Assembly: GCA_946800325.1 (NCBI GenBank)
Contig: OX326957.1
Coordinates: 63,679,570-63,743,569, forward strand
DNA from: Luzula sylvatica
Lineage: Eukaryota > Streptophyta > Magnoliopsida > Poales > Juncaceae
Length of the DNA: 64,000 bases
Reading direction: 5' to 3'
Below are positions 36,201 through 47,999 of the stretch, piece by piece. The notes beneath the pieces are model-generated. The model worked only from the letters and a program-made list of their open reading frames with translations. It ran no database searches and was not told where the DNA came from. Positions within the stretch are counted from its first letter, which is position 1. Every line of letters starts with the position of its first letter. The position numbers were made by a program, and so were the translations under genes.

Positions 36201-39200
36201 AAAGAATTGGCGAGTTTAGACCAACAATTATACAATTCTCAAGATGGAAAGTGTTTGGTTTCACTTACCCATGATAGTCTGGTCGGTGCGAGCATACTTA
36301 CCGGCAAGGATATGTATCTTAACAAATACGAGTTTCAACAGTTACAAATGATTTGTTTGGATCAGTCCGAAGTTGCACCCGCTATTTTCAGACCTTCTAA
36401 CCATAATAGTTCCCTTTGGACCGGCTTGCAATTATTTTACAGTTTTCTTCCACTCGATATTCGCTGCGAAAGCAAGTCCCTCGAATGTCCTACATCAAAT
36501 TGGTTAAGAAACGATAAAGATGGTATAGTTTATGAATTGTTGAGGAAATATGGTAAAGAGGGACTCGACTACTTGTACTCCGCTCAGGAAGCCCTTTGCG
36601 AGTTCGTTACGATGCGAGGCTTGTCCGTTTCGCTCTCAGACTTGTATCTTTCCCCGGATAAAAACACGCGAAAAAGACTCGATGAAGACGTTTGTTTTAC
36701 ATTGGAGGCGGCCGAGGATGCATTATGGTCTAAGCAACTGGTTTTGAACCCTAAAATGCAAGCATACTTTACAAGCTATGATTTTGAACCGGAAGATTTA
36801 CCCGAGCCGTTATCCGAGAATAACCTCTCCATTACACAAAACTCGATCGGCGCGTTCAAAGATTTGTTTAACGACATATTGAAGTTGGCGAGTTTCCATG
36901 TTGGGAATGATAACTCCATGCTTGCCATGATAAACTCGGGTAGTAAAGGAAATCTTATGAAGTTGGTTCATCAAACCGTTTGTTTAGGGTTGCAGTTACC
37001 AGCGAATAGGCTTCCCTTTACGATCCCGAGCAATCTGAGTTGCGAATCTTGGAACGATCACAAGAGGGGGTTAGTGCCAGGTCAGAGCTCTTATGCTATC
37101 ATAAAGAGCTCTTTTTTTATTGGGTTGAACCCGTTAGAGTGCCTCTTGCATTCCATAACGGGTCGTGCTAACTTATTTAGTGAGAATGCCGAAGTTCCTG
37201 GTGTGCTGAACCGCGAATTAACGTATTATTTGAGGGATCTGTACGTTGCTTATGATGGGACTGTTAGGGACTCGCATGGCAACCAAGTCGTTCAATTTTC
37301 TTATGGTAATGGAGAGACTGGTTGTGCTGAAATGGAGAGGGGAAATGAGGAAATTGGTGCACCGGTAGGGGCATGGGCTGCTAGTGCGGTTTCTGAGGCA
37401 GCATATGGGGCACTGGACAGTCCAGTTGGTGGGTTGGAGGAGTCCCCTCTTATGAATTTGAAGGTTCGTTTTGTTCCTTAATCTTTTGTTTTTTGTATAC
37501 TTTTCAGTTAATTTACTATTCTAAGGTTATAATTGTTTTTACTTTGCATTTTGCATGAGTAGAAAGTACTGAAATGTGACAAGGGAAGGAGATTAGAAGA
37601 TAATGCTGCTATACTATACTTTTCTGATCAAGTTAAGAAATGCAAATACGGTTCTGAATACGCTGCATTAGAAATTAAAAATCGTTTTGAGCCAGTTTTA
37701 TTTTCTGATCTGGTTGACACCGTCATGATAATGTTAGTAGTTTTGCCTTTTTTTTAGTCGTTATATCTTCATTTGATGATAACACTTTCTTTTTTGCTTG
37801 ACACAAATGTTTAGGCACAGCAAGCATGAATCTCGAGAATTTAAGAATAGTCCATGGGAAATGCATTTCCATATAAGCAAGGTATTATTTTCTTTATTCT
37901 AGTCTTAATCTACTTTATTATTGAATTTATTCATGTGGGCTTTTATGAAAATATATTCTTCATACAGGAAACATTGAAGATAAAGAGAATTACGCTGAAA
38001 TCCATAATAGACAGACTCGCAAAGGGTTACATAGCAATTAGAAGAAAATCTGAGGGAAGACTTCCTTCATTACGCATTTCCCGAAGGTAAAATAAATTCT
38101 TTAATCAGATTGCTTAGTTCGTGATATTGCTTAGTTCTTGATATAGATTATAACAATTTCCTATTGAAGCCATATTTCCCTTTATTCAAAATTTTGTTGC
38201 AGTAATTGTTCTATAGATAATGAACGCAAGGATAATTCAACATTTCGGTGCAGTAATTGTCCTTGCATAGATAATGAAAACAAGGATAATTCAACATTTT
38301 GCCTTGTTTTAATGGCCGATACCTCTAACTTGGACAATATTAAAAATGCGGTAATACCAATGCTGCTAAAAATTCTCGTTAAAGGTGAACTTATTTTTAT
38401 TATTATATTCCTTGTCCATCTTTACATATATTTTCTTTCTTTTTATCTTTTTTTTCTAACTACAGTCTTATGATATCATAAATGACAAATAATGCAGGAC
38501 TTTTGGAAATTAATCGTGTAGAAATTAAATGCTCTTCAGAACGTTCTTTTGGGGAGCTTTTTCTTAGGGTAACCATGTCAGAATGTTGTCCTAATGGATG
38601 CTTCTGGAGCACTCTCCAAAATGCGTGCATTCCAATAATGGATCTGATTAATTGGGAACGGAGCCGACCCGATAACATTCAGGACACTTTCGACCTTCTT
38701 GGTATCGATTCTGCATGGATCCACTTTATAACCGTGAGTATTTTTTTGCGCATAAATTATCTTTTAAATGAATTTCATCTGTACCGCTACAAGGCATTAG
38801 AAATATCGTCAATGCCCCTCTTTTAACTTTTTCAAGAAAATCTATCCTTGTTTCTTACTATTCTTTAATGTTTTATGAGCAGTGTTTGAAAGGAAGTATA
38901 TTAGATATAGGAAGAGACATTAAAAGAGAACATTTAATAACTGTGGCTAATAGTCTCTCCGTGAGTGGAGAGTTTCACGGTCTAAGCAGCAGAGGTTTGA
39001 AGCTTCAGAGAAAACACCTCGGCGTTTCGGCTCCATTTTCTCAAGCTTGTTTTGGCGTGAGTCAACTTCCTTAATTTCATTTTAGGTTAAATGCATGACA
39101 ATTATGAAGTTTTAAACTTATTTTTTGGCAAAAATGTAGGGGCCCGCGGCCTCTTTTCTAAGTGCGGCTAAAGAGAGGGCTGTTGATAGTTTATCTGGAT

Positions 39201-40764
39201 CTTTGGATTCGATTTCTTGGGGCAAAGAGCCCTCTATTGGGTCTGGAGGTCATTTTGACATAATGTTTTCGTGTGGGAAGGTAAATTAACCGTATATTAT
39301 TTTTTAGGTATAATTTGACAGGTACCAATTTGTAAATATCATGTATACACCCCTATAAAATATCAGAAATATCGTATACATGATTTGACAAGTACCAATT
39401 TGCACCAATTTTATAATACCTTGCACCTTTTTTTGTTTGATCTAAAACATATGTTTTTTTCTTAGGAGTATTTTAGGAACAAAAGCGATTCAAAATCGCA
39501 AGTCTTGCTCTCTGATGCCGAAGTACAAGTAGAAACCCTCTTTCTATTTACATTCTTTGCATACTAGTTTGGAATTAACAAAAGATAATTAACATGATTG
39601 CAAGTAAAATATCAGAAATATCGTATACATGATTTGACAAGTACCAATTTGCACCAATTTTATAATACCTTGCACCTTTTTTTGTTTGATCTAAAACATA
39701 TGTTTTTTTCTTAGGAGTATTTTAGGAACAAAAGCGATTCAAAATCGCAAGTCTTGCTCTCTGATGCTGAAGTACAAGTAGAAACCCTCTCTCTATTTAC
39801 ATTCTTTGCATACTAGTTTGGAATTAACAAAAGATAATTAACATGATTGACAAGTTAACAAAATATACTTTCACAAACATTTTTAATTATTTCAGGTTAC
39901 TCAACAGAAAGACGAGCCCTTGAACATTTACACATTTTTAAAGGAACACATGCAGAAGGAGCCCGATTTGATTGGTCAAACTTCATTAAGAAGAGACTTT
40001 GGGCCTTCTAGAAAAGAAAGTTGGCATGAACGAGCCATGAAGAGACCTAGAAGTGAGACCACTAGTAGCAACAAGGATACAAAATTATCACTTCCTAAAG
40101 AGTATCTTTGTAGTATTGGTTCGTGGGAAAATATTGTTGATATGCATGCTTCGTTGCGCCGTATTCTACACGAGTGAGTCCTTTTCTTCTAACAATTTAT
40201 TTATTTATTTCTAAAATTATGTATTTTTTGTGTTTTTTATTTATTATATTTTTTTGTGTGAAGGTATGAAATTGAGGCTTATGTGAATGAGGCTGATAGA
40301 AAATCGTTAATTGAAGCTTTAACGTATCATCCTAGAGGAATTGAGAAGATGGGAATCGGGGTCAAAGCTATCAAGGTAATATTACCAATTATACTTTTTG
40401 TCTACTGTTTGAGTTATCTTGTAATCTTAATAGCGAAAAGGTAAATATTATTGAAACATATCCAAGTTGCGTAACTCCTAGTAAGTATTGAAACATATCC
40501 AAGATGCGCAAATCAGTTGCGTAAATAAGCGCGATATTAACTATTTTATTTGACAAATTTCTTTTTTAATAATTATTTTTGGTGTTGTTTCTACAGATTG
40601 GATTGAGCGTGGCTCATGAAGGGTCTCGTTGTTTTATGTTGACTAGGAACAATGGTACCACCGATGATTTCTCATATAGAAAGTGCATAATAGGCGCTGC
40701 TGCTAGAATCTCCCGTGAACTCGAGACACTCGTCAAAAATAAACTTTTCGGTACGATTTGGTAG
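33253..40764 (+). CDS. NRPD1: RNA polymerase IV largest subunit
   Basis: This is the catalytic subunit of plant Pol IV, which makes precursors of 24-nt siRNAs for RNA-directed DNA methylation. Exons: 33253-33339, 33901-34021, 34221-34342, 34443-34583, 34676-34717, 34802-35029, 35116-35271, 35367-35504, 35655-37463, 37563-37732, 37815-37881, 37968-38086, 38203-38384, 38498-38733, 38883-39056, 39140-39280, 39467-39529, 39715-39777, 39896-40173, 40264-40375, 40597-40764. All phases fit and give 1538 residues. The N-terminal clamp has the zinc ligands CSTCGS...CDGHFG, CPGC and CKYC. The metal-binding DFDGDCLHGYIPQS, with Pol IV's CLHGY, starts at residue 507 and its three Asp are intact. A C-terminal DeCL-type domain (SWENIVDMHASLRRIL to KCIIGAA) separates it from Pol II. 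Exons 17 and 18 are a tandem duplicate, and exon 13 has a duplicated start. Confidence 0.93.
38203..38307 (+). repeat. In-frame tandem duplication at the start of NRPD1 exon 13
   Basis: Two units (51 and 54 bases) encode SNCSIDNERKDNSTF and SNCPCIDNENKDNSTF. Each unit is preceded by TGCAG, so a second potential acceptor lies exactly 51 bases inside the exon. Confidence 0.85.
39358..39856 (+). repeat. 248-bp tandem duplication carrying a whole NRPD1 exon
   Basis: Unit 1 (39358-39605) and unit 2 (39606-39856) differ at very few positions. Each contains the same acceptor, 63-base exon (EYFRNKSDSKSQVLLSDAEVQ without its last residue is the shared core) and donor. The only exonic change is a synonymous GCC to GCT. 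Confidence 0.92.
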
Positions 40765-41430
40765 ATATAATGAAATATTAATTGGTACGTATAATTAATT
40801 CCCTTTAATTATTCGAAACTGTTTGGCGACGTACTACAATTTTAATTTTGAAAACGGGAATACTTCTAAAGCATTTAATACTTAAAATACAATGATAATT
40901 TGTTGTGGAGTATATTACTATTTAATATATGTATTAATCTATGATTATTTTCTGAATTAAATTTCAGGAAATTTATGAAGACATTTTCAAGTTGATAAAA
41001 ATGCAGTCTAGGTGTTACGGTACTAATTGCAGCAAGTTATCCTGACTAAACTATGTCAATTTATTCGAAAATTTGTGAATACCAATAATCATTCATGTAC
41101 CAGCAAAATTTAGCAATGTTTATTTCCTTTGTGTTTTTTGTAAATCCGAACTATATAACCATGTTGAATAAATGTTCTGAAATTTAAGGGATATTTGTGG
41201 TATCGATAGTAAACTTAATTTTGAAACCATATAATTCGACTTATAAAAATATGTTTTTCATTTCATACAAACTAAATCGACTCGTATAGTACATACAAAG
41301 GGCACTGGCAATCTTTTTTTTGTCCCAATAATTCTGCAAATCAAATTTATCAAAAATTCCCACTCAAATATGAAACAAATTCCTCGTGATTGAAAAAAGA
41401 ATATTTCTTAATTATATAATCTTCTTCTCT
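40765..41430. repeat. NRPD1 3' flank, duplicated at 61735-62289
   Basis: From about 40860 it runs collinear with 61740-62289, through phrases such as aatctatgattattttctga, cttatcctgactaaac variants and aaatttagcaatgtttattt. It is the downstream flank of the ZFWD gene, copied together with ZFWD exons. Confidence 0.75.
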
Positions 41431-41432
41431 GA

Positions 41433-41768
41433 GTCCATTGCTTAACGTTAAGCCCTCCGGTGAAAAATAATTCACCTGGCCAAATTTCGTCACTCATTTG
41501 CTTCGATAATATCTTCTGTTTCCCATTAAACCTAAAAATCATAAAAACAATGATTAATAACCTACTTTTTTTTTTATTTAATTAAGAAATAAAATACTTA
41601 CATGGGTAAATCATAAAGGCGCACGCTATTATCATTCAACGAACAAAGCAAAACTGATTTGGATTGACCGTCTACTATCTCACTCAATGCAATTACGCCT
41701 TTAAAAAAACCAAAAAATAAAAAAATAATTTAATAAATAAAATTATATATATATATATATATATATAC

Positions 41769-41816
<48 letters not shown>

Positions 41817-42085
41817 TGATTTATTACGTAAATCTTCGGTGCGGGTGTAAGGGGATTCGAGCTGTCCAACTATATTCATGACCCAAACCTACAAAATCAA
41901 AATAACAATTTAGTCCCTCAAAAATTTCAACATTACATAAATTTAAATAAACGGACCCTTGACAGTATTATCCGACGAGCACGACAATAAAAACTGCTCC
42001 CAACATAACAATGAAATGACGACATTCATATGCTCACTAAGTGTTTGTACACACTGCAGCCAATTCAAGTCCCACGCCTAGTAAA
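41433..42085 (-). pseudogene. ZFWD 3'-end pseudogene, copy I
   Basis: It holds counterparts of the last four exons of the ZFWD gene at 62290-64000. In order from the right they lie at about 41955-42074, 41828-41889, 41602-41700 and 41436-41531. The penultimate exon is still open (ALSEIVDGQSKSVLLCSLND). The last exon has lost bases around the GDGTGELKVW block. Microsatellites have grown in an intron. No upstream exons are present, so it cannot encode a functional protein. Confidence 0.85.
41745..41817. repeat. (TA)n and (AAT)n microsatellites
   Basis: A run of about 10 TA units is followed by about 17 AAT units, inside an intron of pseudogene copy I. Confidence 0.9.
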
Positions 42086-42089
42086 AAAA

Positions 42090-42750
42090 TATCTCGTAAA
42101 TAAATACTTTTCAAGGACTAAATCAACGAAAATACGTCATCAAAAAACATATTTTTCGTTGACATGCTGTAGAAATTATGTCATTTTAGCCACATTGATT
42201 CACTCCAATATCTTACAACATTTTTAACTGAGAATAATTGTTTGTAATGAAATGTTAAAAGTTTTATTGAAATATTAGCATAATTTGTTTCTGTTCATTT
42301 ATTTAGTAGCAAAGTTTGAAAGATCATGCTAAATAGTTTGTTAAATCGGTTAAATCATGCCAATGTAAAGAGCACATGCCTTGCATGTTTGTGCTGATTT
42401 TAGAAAAAGTAAAAATGACATTTTCATGAAAATGTATTTAACCTCCTGCTCATAATGTCGTTAAAAATTGATTGCTCTTCCACAATGACTTCTCTAATTA
42501 TTGTGACATAATTTTGCAAAAGAGTGCTACAATTTACATATATTAGAAGTTTGGTGGGGTCTAATTTGATACTTTGGAATTAAATTAATTATTTTGATTT
42601 TGATTATTTTTACAGAGTTTGAGATGGGTGTAACTGTGACGTAATCGTAGTATTTTATTATTTAAATGTTTGTACTTCATGTAAAATTATATTGCATTTT
42701 TATTTTAGAGGAGTTAATATTTTGTTGGGTATTTATGATATATTGATATA
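42090..42750. repeat. Duplicated flank of ZFWD copy I, matching 57430-58070
   Basis: It is collinear with 57430-58070 through phrases such as atgctaaatagtttgttaaa and catgccttgcatgtttgtgc. No gene is present. Confidence 0.8.
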
Positions 42751-43721
42751 TTTTTTTTTGAAAGAAATAGAGTAGGTTCTTACGTCCTATTTTTATTGAT
42801 TTTATTAATAATAATTAAGTTCATACAAATTTGAGATGTTTGCCCTAAATTTTAAAAAAATAATCCTAAACACCTCTTAATTATCTATATGAACTAACTA
42901 TTACATTATAATACTAAGATCTAATTATGTAATTAGAATATAGTATTTGAATTCGTGGCTTCGATGTACTCTCAATATTGAAATTGATTTCTGTGGTTTT
43001 TTCAAAAAAAATTGATTTCTGTGAAAACTAGTAATTGAAAACCAGGAATTACAACTCGGGATATTTAAAAACCAGGAAAAACTTTCTTTTAGGGTAATAT
43101 TTAAAGCTTTGTTCTCGTCTTCTCTCTCCTTTAGCCGCCAGAACACATTCTCTCCCCTCTTTCTTCGAAATCCTTCATCTCTTACGCCTTATTGATGAAC
43201 AAACCCTAGTTCTTCAAACTCACGATACTCGATCTCCTCAGTGTGCTTGGATTTCTCTCTGTTGGAAGTAGCTATTCGATGGGATTGGACTGAAGATGGC
43301 AAGATATGTCTATCTTCTCCTTCTCTTATTTCTTTATTCGGATTTTTTGAAACTCTTTCTTCGTCTGTTAAATCTGATTCAAACCACCATATTTGCATGT
43401 GATTATTTTGTGGTTCTGATATCAAATTTAAATCGAATCCTGGTATTAGTTTAGATTTTAGGATTTCATCGTTTGAAACCCTCTGATTTCGGTCTATCTC
43501 TTCAAGATTTCCACTGGACCGCTTTACTGATTATTTCTCGTTAAATTTGTTCCATTTAGGCTTGAATCTTCAGATTGTGTTGCTCTTGTGTTTTTCACTT
43601 CCATTCCTGCATCATATAAATTGTTAGTGTAGTAATTATCTTCATTGATCATTTCATTTATATCATTTATATCATATTCATCACTGATAATAGAATCTGA
43701 ACTATACTGTTGATGCTTATA

Positions 43722-43761
<40 letters not shown>

Positions 43762-43830
43762 TAGATATATGAATTTAATTTAGTTTGTTTAGCTAATTGA
43801 TTTAATTTGTTTTCATTATATATATACTGA
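42751..43830 (+). mobile_element. Insertion with a gene-like 5' end
   Basis: Compared with 58040-58075, the duplicated flank is interrupted by about 1.1 kb here. The insert includes a CT-rich leader (43080-43290), an ATG in gaagatggcaagatat, a possible GT donor and T-rich intron-like sequence. It then has a poly-A run at 43722-43740 and (TA)n. The first codons read Met-Ala-Arg-Tyr, as in proteasome alpha-7 subunits. Four residues are far too few to identify it. Confidence 0.35.
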
Positions 43831-44114
43831 TATTTTGATATTTTACACCAACATATACAACTTTGACAAAAATATGAAGATATTTGTATTATTTTGGGGG
43901 TGTATATATATTTTGTACAGAAATATTGCATGATATACACGATTTTTTTTGTTTTTGAATGACAATTTACTTCACGTTTTTGTAGGAACATACACTGTAT
44001 TTTTTGATAGGAATGGTCATAAATTTCTGTTAATATGTTTTAACATGAAAAATATTCATATTTTTGTGAAAAATGTGTACATGTCAAAAGATAATTTTTC
44101 AATTTTCAAGACAA

Positions 44115-44475
44115 CTAGCAATAGCCCGCGCAACAATTGCGCGGGACTTCATACCTTTTCTTTATATTTTTTTGTATAATTTGTTTAAATAGAATTTGCG
44201 CGGGTACGCTTAAACTCAATTATATAATTATGATATGTTTGCAAATATATTAATGTCAATAAATGTATTATAATTAATAAAGATTCATTAAATTTGTCTA
44301 GATATATGCATTGTAATTAATAAATGTCCATGAAATTATTCATCATTATAAATTCACATAAAATAAATAAAATATAACATGTTATAATTCAAACAAAATC
44401 AAAATTTCAAAACAAATAAAAGAAAAACCTTGAATAATACATATAAAACCGAAATATATATTTAAAATGTTATCC
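44115..44475 (-). mobile_element. Helitron family 2, copy F
   Basis: On the minus strand it ends CCCGCGCAATTGTTGCGCGGG, then CTATTGCTAG before a T. It aligns with copy E across about 350 bases. The 5' boundary is approximate. Confidence 0.7.
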
Positions 44476-44479
44476 ATTA

Positions 44480-45062
44480 ACATACAAATATTATATATTT
44501 TTTTAAAAAAAGAACACAATTGTAAATTATACCATAAGAAATAAACAATTGAGCAATTGTTTTATACGGGAATTATATATGGAGCCCCAATAACACAAAA
44601 ATAACATCTTTGATGAAGCAGCAAGAGAGAATTAAGTATGTTGATTAGTATTATTGATTGAATCAATTAACGATTTAATTGACCGTTTAATTGAATTAAC
44701 ACGTCAATTAACATTTATCAATATTAACATGTTATAAATTATATATGTGTTAATCAAACACGTCAATTAACATTTAATTGAGTCAATTAGAAATGCTAAT
44801 CTATTCATTTGTCACCTCATCAAGAAAATATTGTGATGAATTTGAAGGGGCAAATTATATTTTTCCTGCATAGATGAGTGGGTTGCAATAGAAACATAAC
44901 TCAAAAAAAAAAAAAAAAAGACACGTGTCAAGTTCTTGTGATATGTTCAAAATTATAACTATTGATGTATATTTGGTATTTTCAAAAAACAAATGTAGGT
45001 AGATGAATATTGTTACACATTTATCAAGAAAATACGAATAAATATATATATATATATATATA
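44480..45062. other. AT-rich spacer
   Basis: No gene is visible. 44640-44790 repeats cgtcaattaacatttaattg-like phrases. A poly-A run lies near 44906. Confidence 0.45.
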
Positions 45063-45329
45063 TGGTTATAAAATAAAGAACGAAAGAGAGAATTTGGGGG
45101 AGACAATATTCTTATTGAATTGGTTGGAGGAATACAATAGCCACTACCCCCTTTATATAGTAGAGGGTGAGTGCAGGCCAAGAAAGCTCTTGCCATATAA
45201 AACGCTAGAATACAAGGAAATAATACAATATCAAATATACCAAATATCCTATAATTAATGTCTCCAACTTCACAAGATTTGTTGCTTGACATCCATCTAT
45301 TATATTTATAACACTCCCCCTTGGATGTC

Positions 45330-46650
45330 AATATTTCATACGCATAAGTAGCTACCTCGTTAAAAACCTGGTCTGGAAAAACCCAATGGGATAAAAACCA
45401 CGACTAGGGAAAAAGAGTGTAGCGCGTATTGTTTCTCCCCCTGATGGGTACACATATCTCCAAAATAACGGAGTTTAATCTTATGTCTTAATTGCCTGAA
45501 AATTTAGTTGGCAAGAAATCTTCAGGATTATTACTTGAGCGAGTTTGATACATATCAATTTCGCTGCTCTTCTGGAGCTTGTGTGAGGAAAATAATTTTG
45601 GAGAATTATCCTTGTCAGGAACGCGCCTCATTAAAAACCTTGCCTGGAAAACACATTGGGATAAAACCATGGCCAAGGGAAAAAGAGTGCGGTGCGTACT
45701 GAATCTCCCCCTCATATAGGCAAATCTGCTTAAGACGACGAAGTCTCATCTTGTAAACCAAGTTCAAGAAAAATGTAATGACAACGACTTGGTGAAGAGA
45801 TCATCCAGGTTATCATTCGAGTAAATTTGTTGGACGTTTATCTCACCATTATTTTGGACCCTCGAAGTGATGTTTGTTGGGACCAATAATACTGAAATGT
45901 GGTACTTCTAGACCAATAAAAGTTTCATTACCCATTCCGTGACGAAAATAATTATTCTTCATATCAATGGATTGATCACATATTTCTTTTCTGAGTCTTT
46001 GCAACTTCTTCAGGAGTTTCAGTGATATTTGAAATCATAGACATATAAATCCTTCTGGGATTTTCAAATCATCGACATATCAATGATATTTCTTTTCTGA
46101 GTCTTTGACAAAGATACATTGATTTAAATCCTTCTGGGATTTTCATAACATTATAATGTGATCCATATTTTATTATAACGTCCACGAGAAGTAAATGGAG
46201 TCCTCGAGATTGTCAAAAAAATCTGAGTGTGATTTCATTTCTCATTCCAATTTATTATACATACATGTTTGTTGTTCATATGTTGCCTATAATAGTTGTT
46301 TGGACTACAGGTCCAAAATCTTCACGTTTTCAAGTGAATGTAATTCTTCTTGAATGCTTCCTTTCGTTTTTATTCACTTTGAATGTGAATGGAGAATTGG
46401 TTACGGAATTTCTCTTTGGATATTTATATCATAAAAATCTACCTCATTAAAAACATACTAGGTAAAACCCAATGGGACAAAAATCCTAGTGAAGGAAAAA
46501 TAGTGCAATATATTATGTTTCATACGCTTCATAAGTTGCCTCGTTAAAAACCTTGTTAGGAAAATCCAGTGGGACAAAACCAAGATCAAGGACAAAAAGT
46601 GTGCATTGCGTATAATTTCTCCCCCTCATGGATACAAATATTTTATGATT
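45330..46650 (-). repeat. Four diverged copies of a pol-end/polypurine module
   Basis: Modules near 45350-45460, 45620-45720, 46435-46510 and 46530-46640 share cctcgttaaaaaccttg, then aaaacccaatgggataaaa, aaggaaaaagagtg and a final tctccccctcatg. The final piece is, on the minus strand, an AGGGGGAG polypurine-like tract. The fourth CTCCCCCT sits directly at the LTR. Confidence 0.75.
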
Positions 46651-47999
46651 AATAAGTTCAATCTTTTGCACTAGTTGTTTTGAATTCTTAGTTTCCACCG
46701 ACAAACTAATTTCTTCAGGAAATATTTACTATATTTGTAATCCATGAAAAAAAAATACTATTTCACATTCGATATCTTTCCCGTTAAATATCTTCTTTTA
46801 GTAATTGTCTTTTAGAACTCTTCGGGAGATCAAATAATTATTAATTAAACACTAATTATTTATAATAAATATGCATCTGCGAATTTGATCATTCATACCG
46901 GTATATATATTCTTACTTATTACATCGATTATATCTTATGGCTCAAATTACTATTCATGCAAAGATCTTTGTAATTTAATATAATATATCTCTCGAGAGT
47001 TTTAATCGTATGCTTCAGGCATACTAAATCCTTCGGGGATTTTCATGAATATCCTAGCAAAATGAGTCATCTGAATAATCTGACATAATAAATACAAGAA
47101 ACAATTTTAGTCCTTCAGAGACCTTTAAACAAATTAAAAACATAAATACAATTTGTATCACCATGTAAGGTGGTTTTCGGACTTCAGGTCCATCAATTTC
47201 AATTTCTTATTTGATTTATGTTATTGGCCAATTATTTTTAAATGTCGACATTCCACAATTTATTTAACTTCAGATCCTCGTTTTATTAATTATAAATTGA
47301 AAGCGCACCCATGCCAACTTTCTAATAACTATAGTTTTATTTCGGTTCCATCTTCTTCTAGTAGAGACATTATTTTGAGATCTCATTATTTTCAACAATT
47401 TTGATGTTGTCAGGTACCTGATCTTTTCTAAAGGTTATATATTTATTTATGTCAAATCTATTAATTAATATTTCATTCTCCTTTTAAAAAGGATATATAT
47501 CATTAGAAGTATTATCAACTTCTTTATTGCCAACTTTTTATCGTGCTCTTTCTTATTCCTTTGGATTTCTAATATGGGAACCGATTGGTCGACCAAGCTT
47601 CAGGCTTATATCAAATTTAAAATTATCCAAGGATATTATACAACAAATATGAGCATTTTAGACTGGAAACTTTTACTCTTTATTCATTCTTGTATTGATC
47701 AATGCATCAAATCACCGATTTGCAAATTCGTGCAAACAATTTACTTATGAACTCCTAGTTCATGTTTATATGTACGAGGATCTGATGTGATGATGCAATT
47801 CATATAATTTCTTATTTTTTCTAGTTTTCATTCTCTCCCCCTGATTTAGGCACGAGTTGTTGATATTTTAATTAATATCTAATGAAGTTCTTCGGGACTT
47901 GCATGATATCTTATATCTTCAAAAATTTTACTCATGTTCGGTTATTTCATAAACCATCTTAGTTGTTTATGTAATTTCTCCTTCAGGGATTTCGTATTT

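Noticed and set aside
34217..36235. Minus-strand open frames opposite NRPD1
   Set aside because: They are shadows of the NRPD1 coding exons and have no family resemblance.
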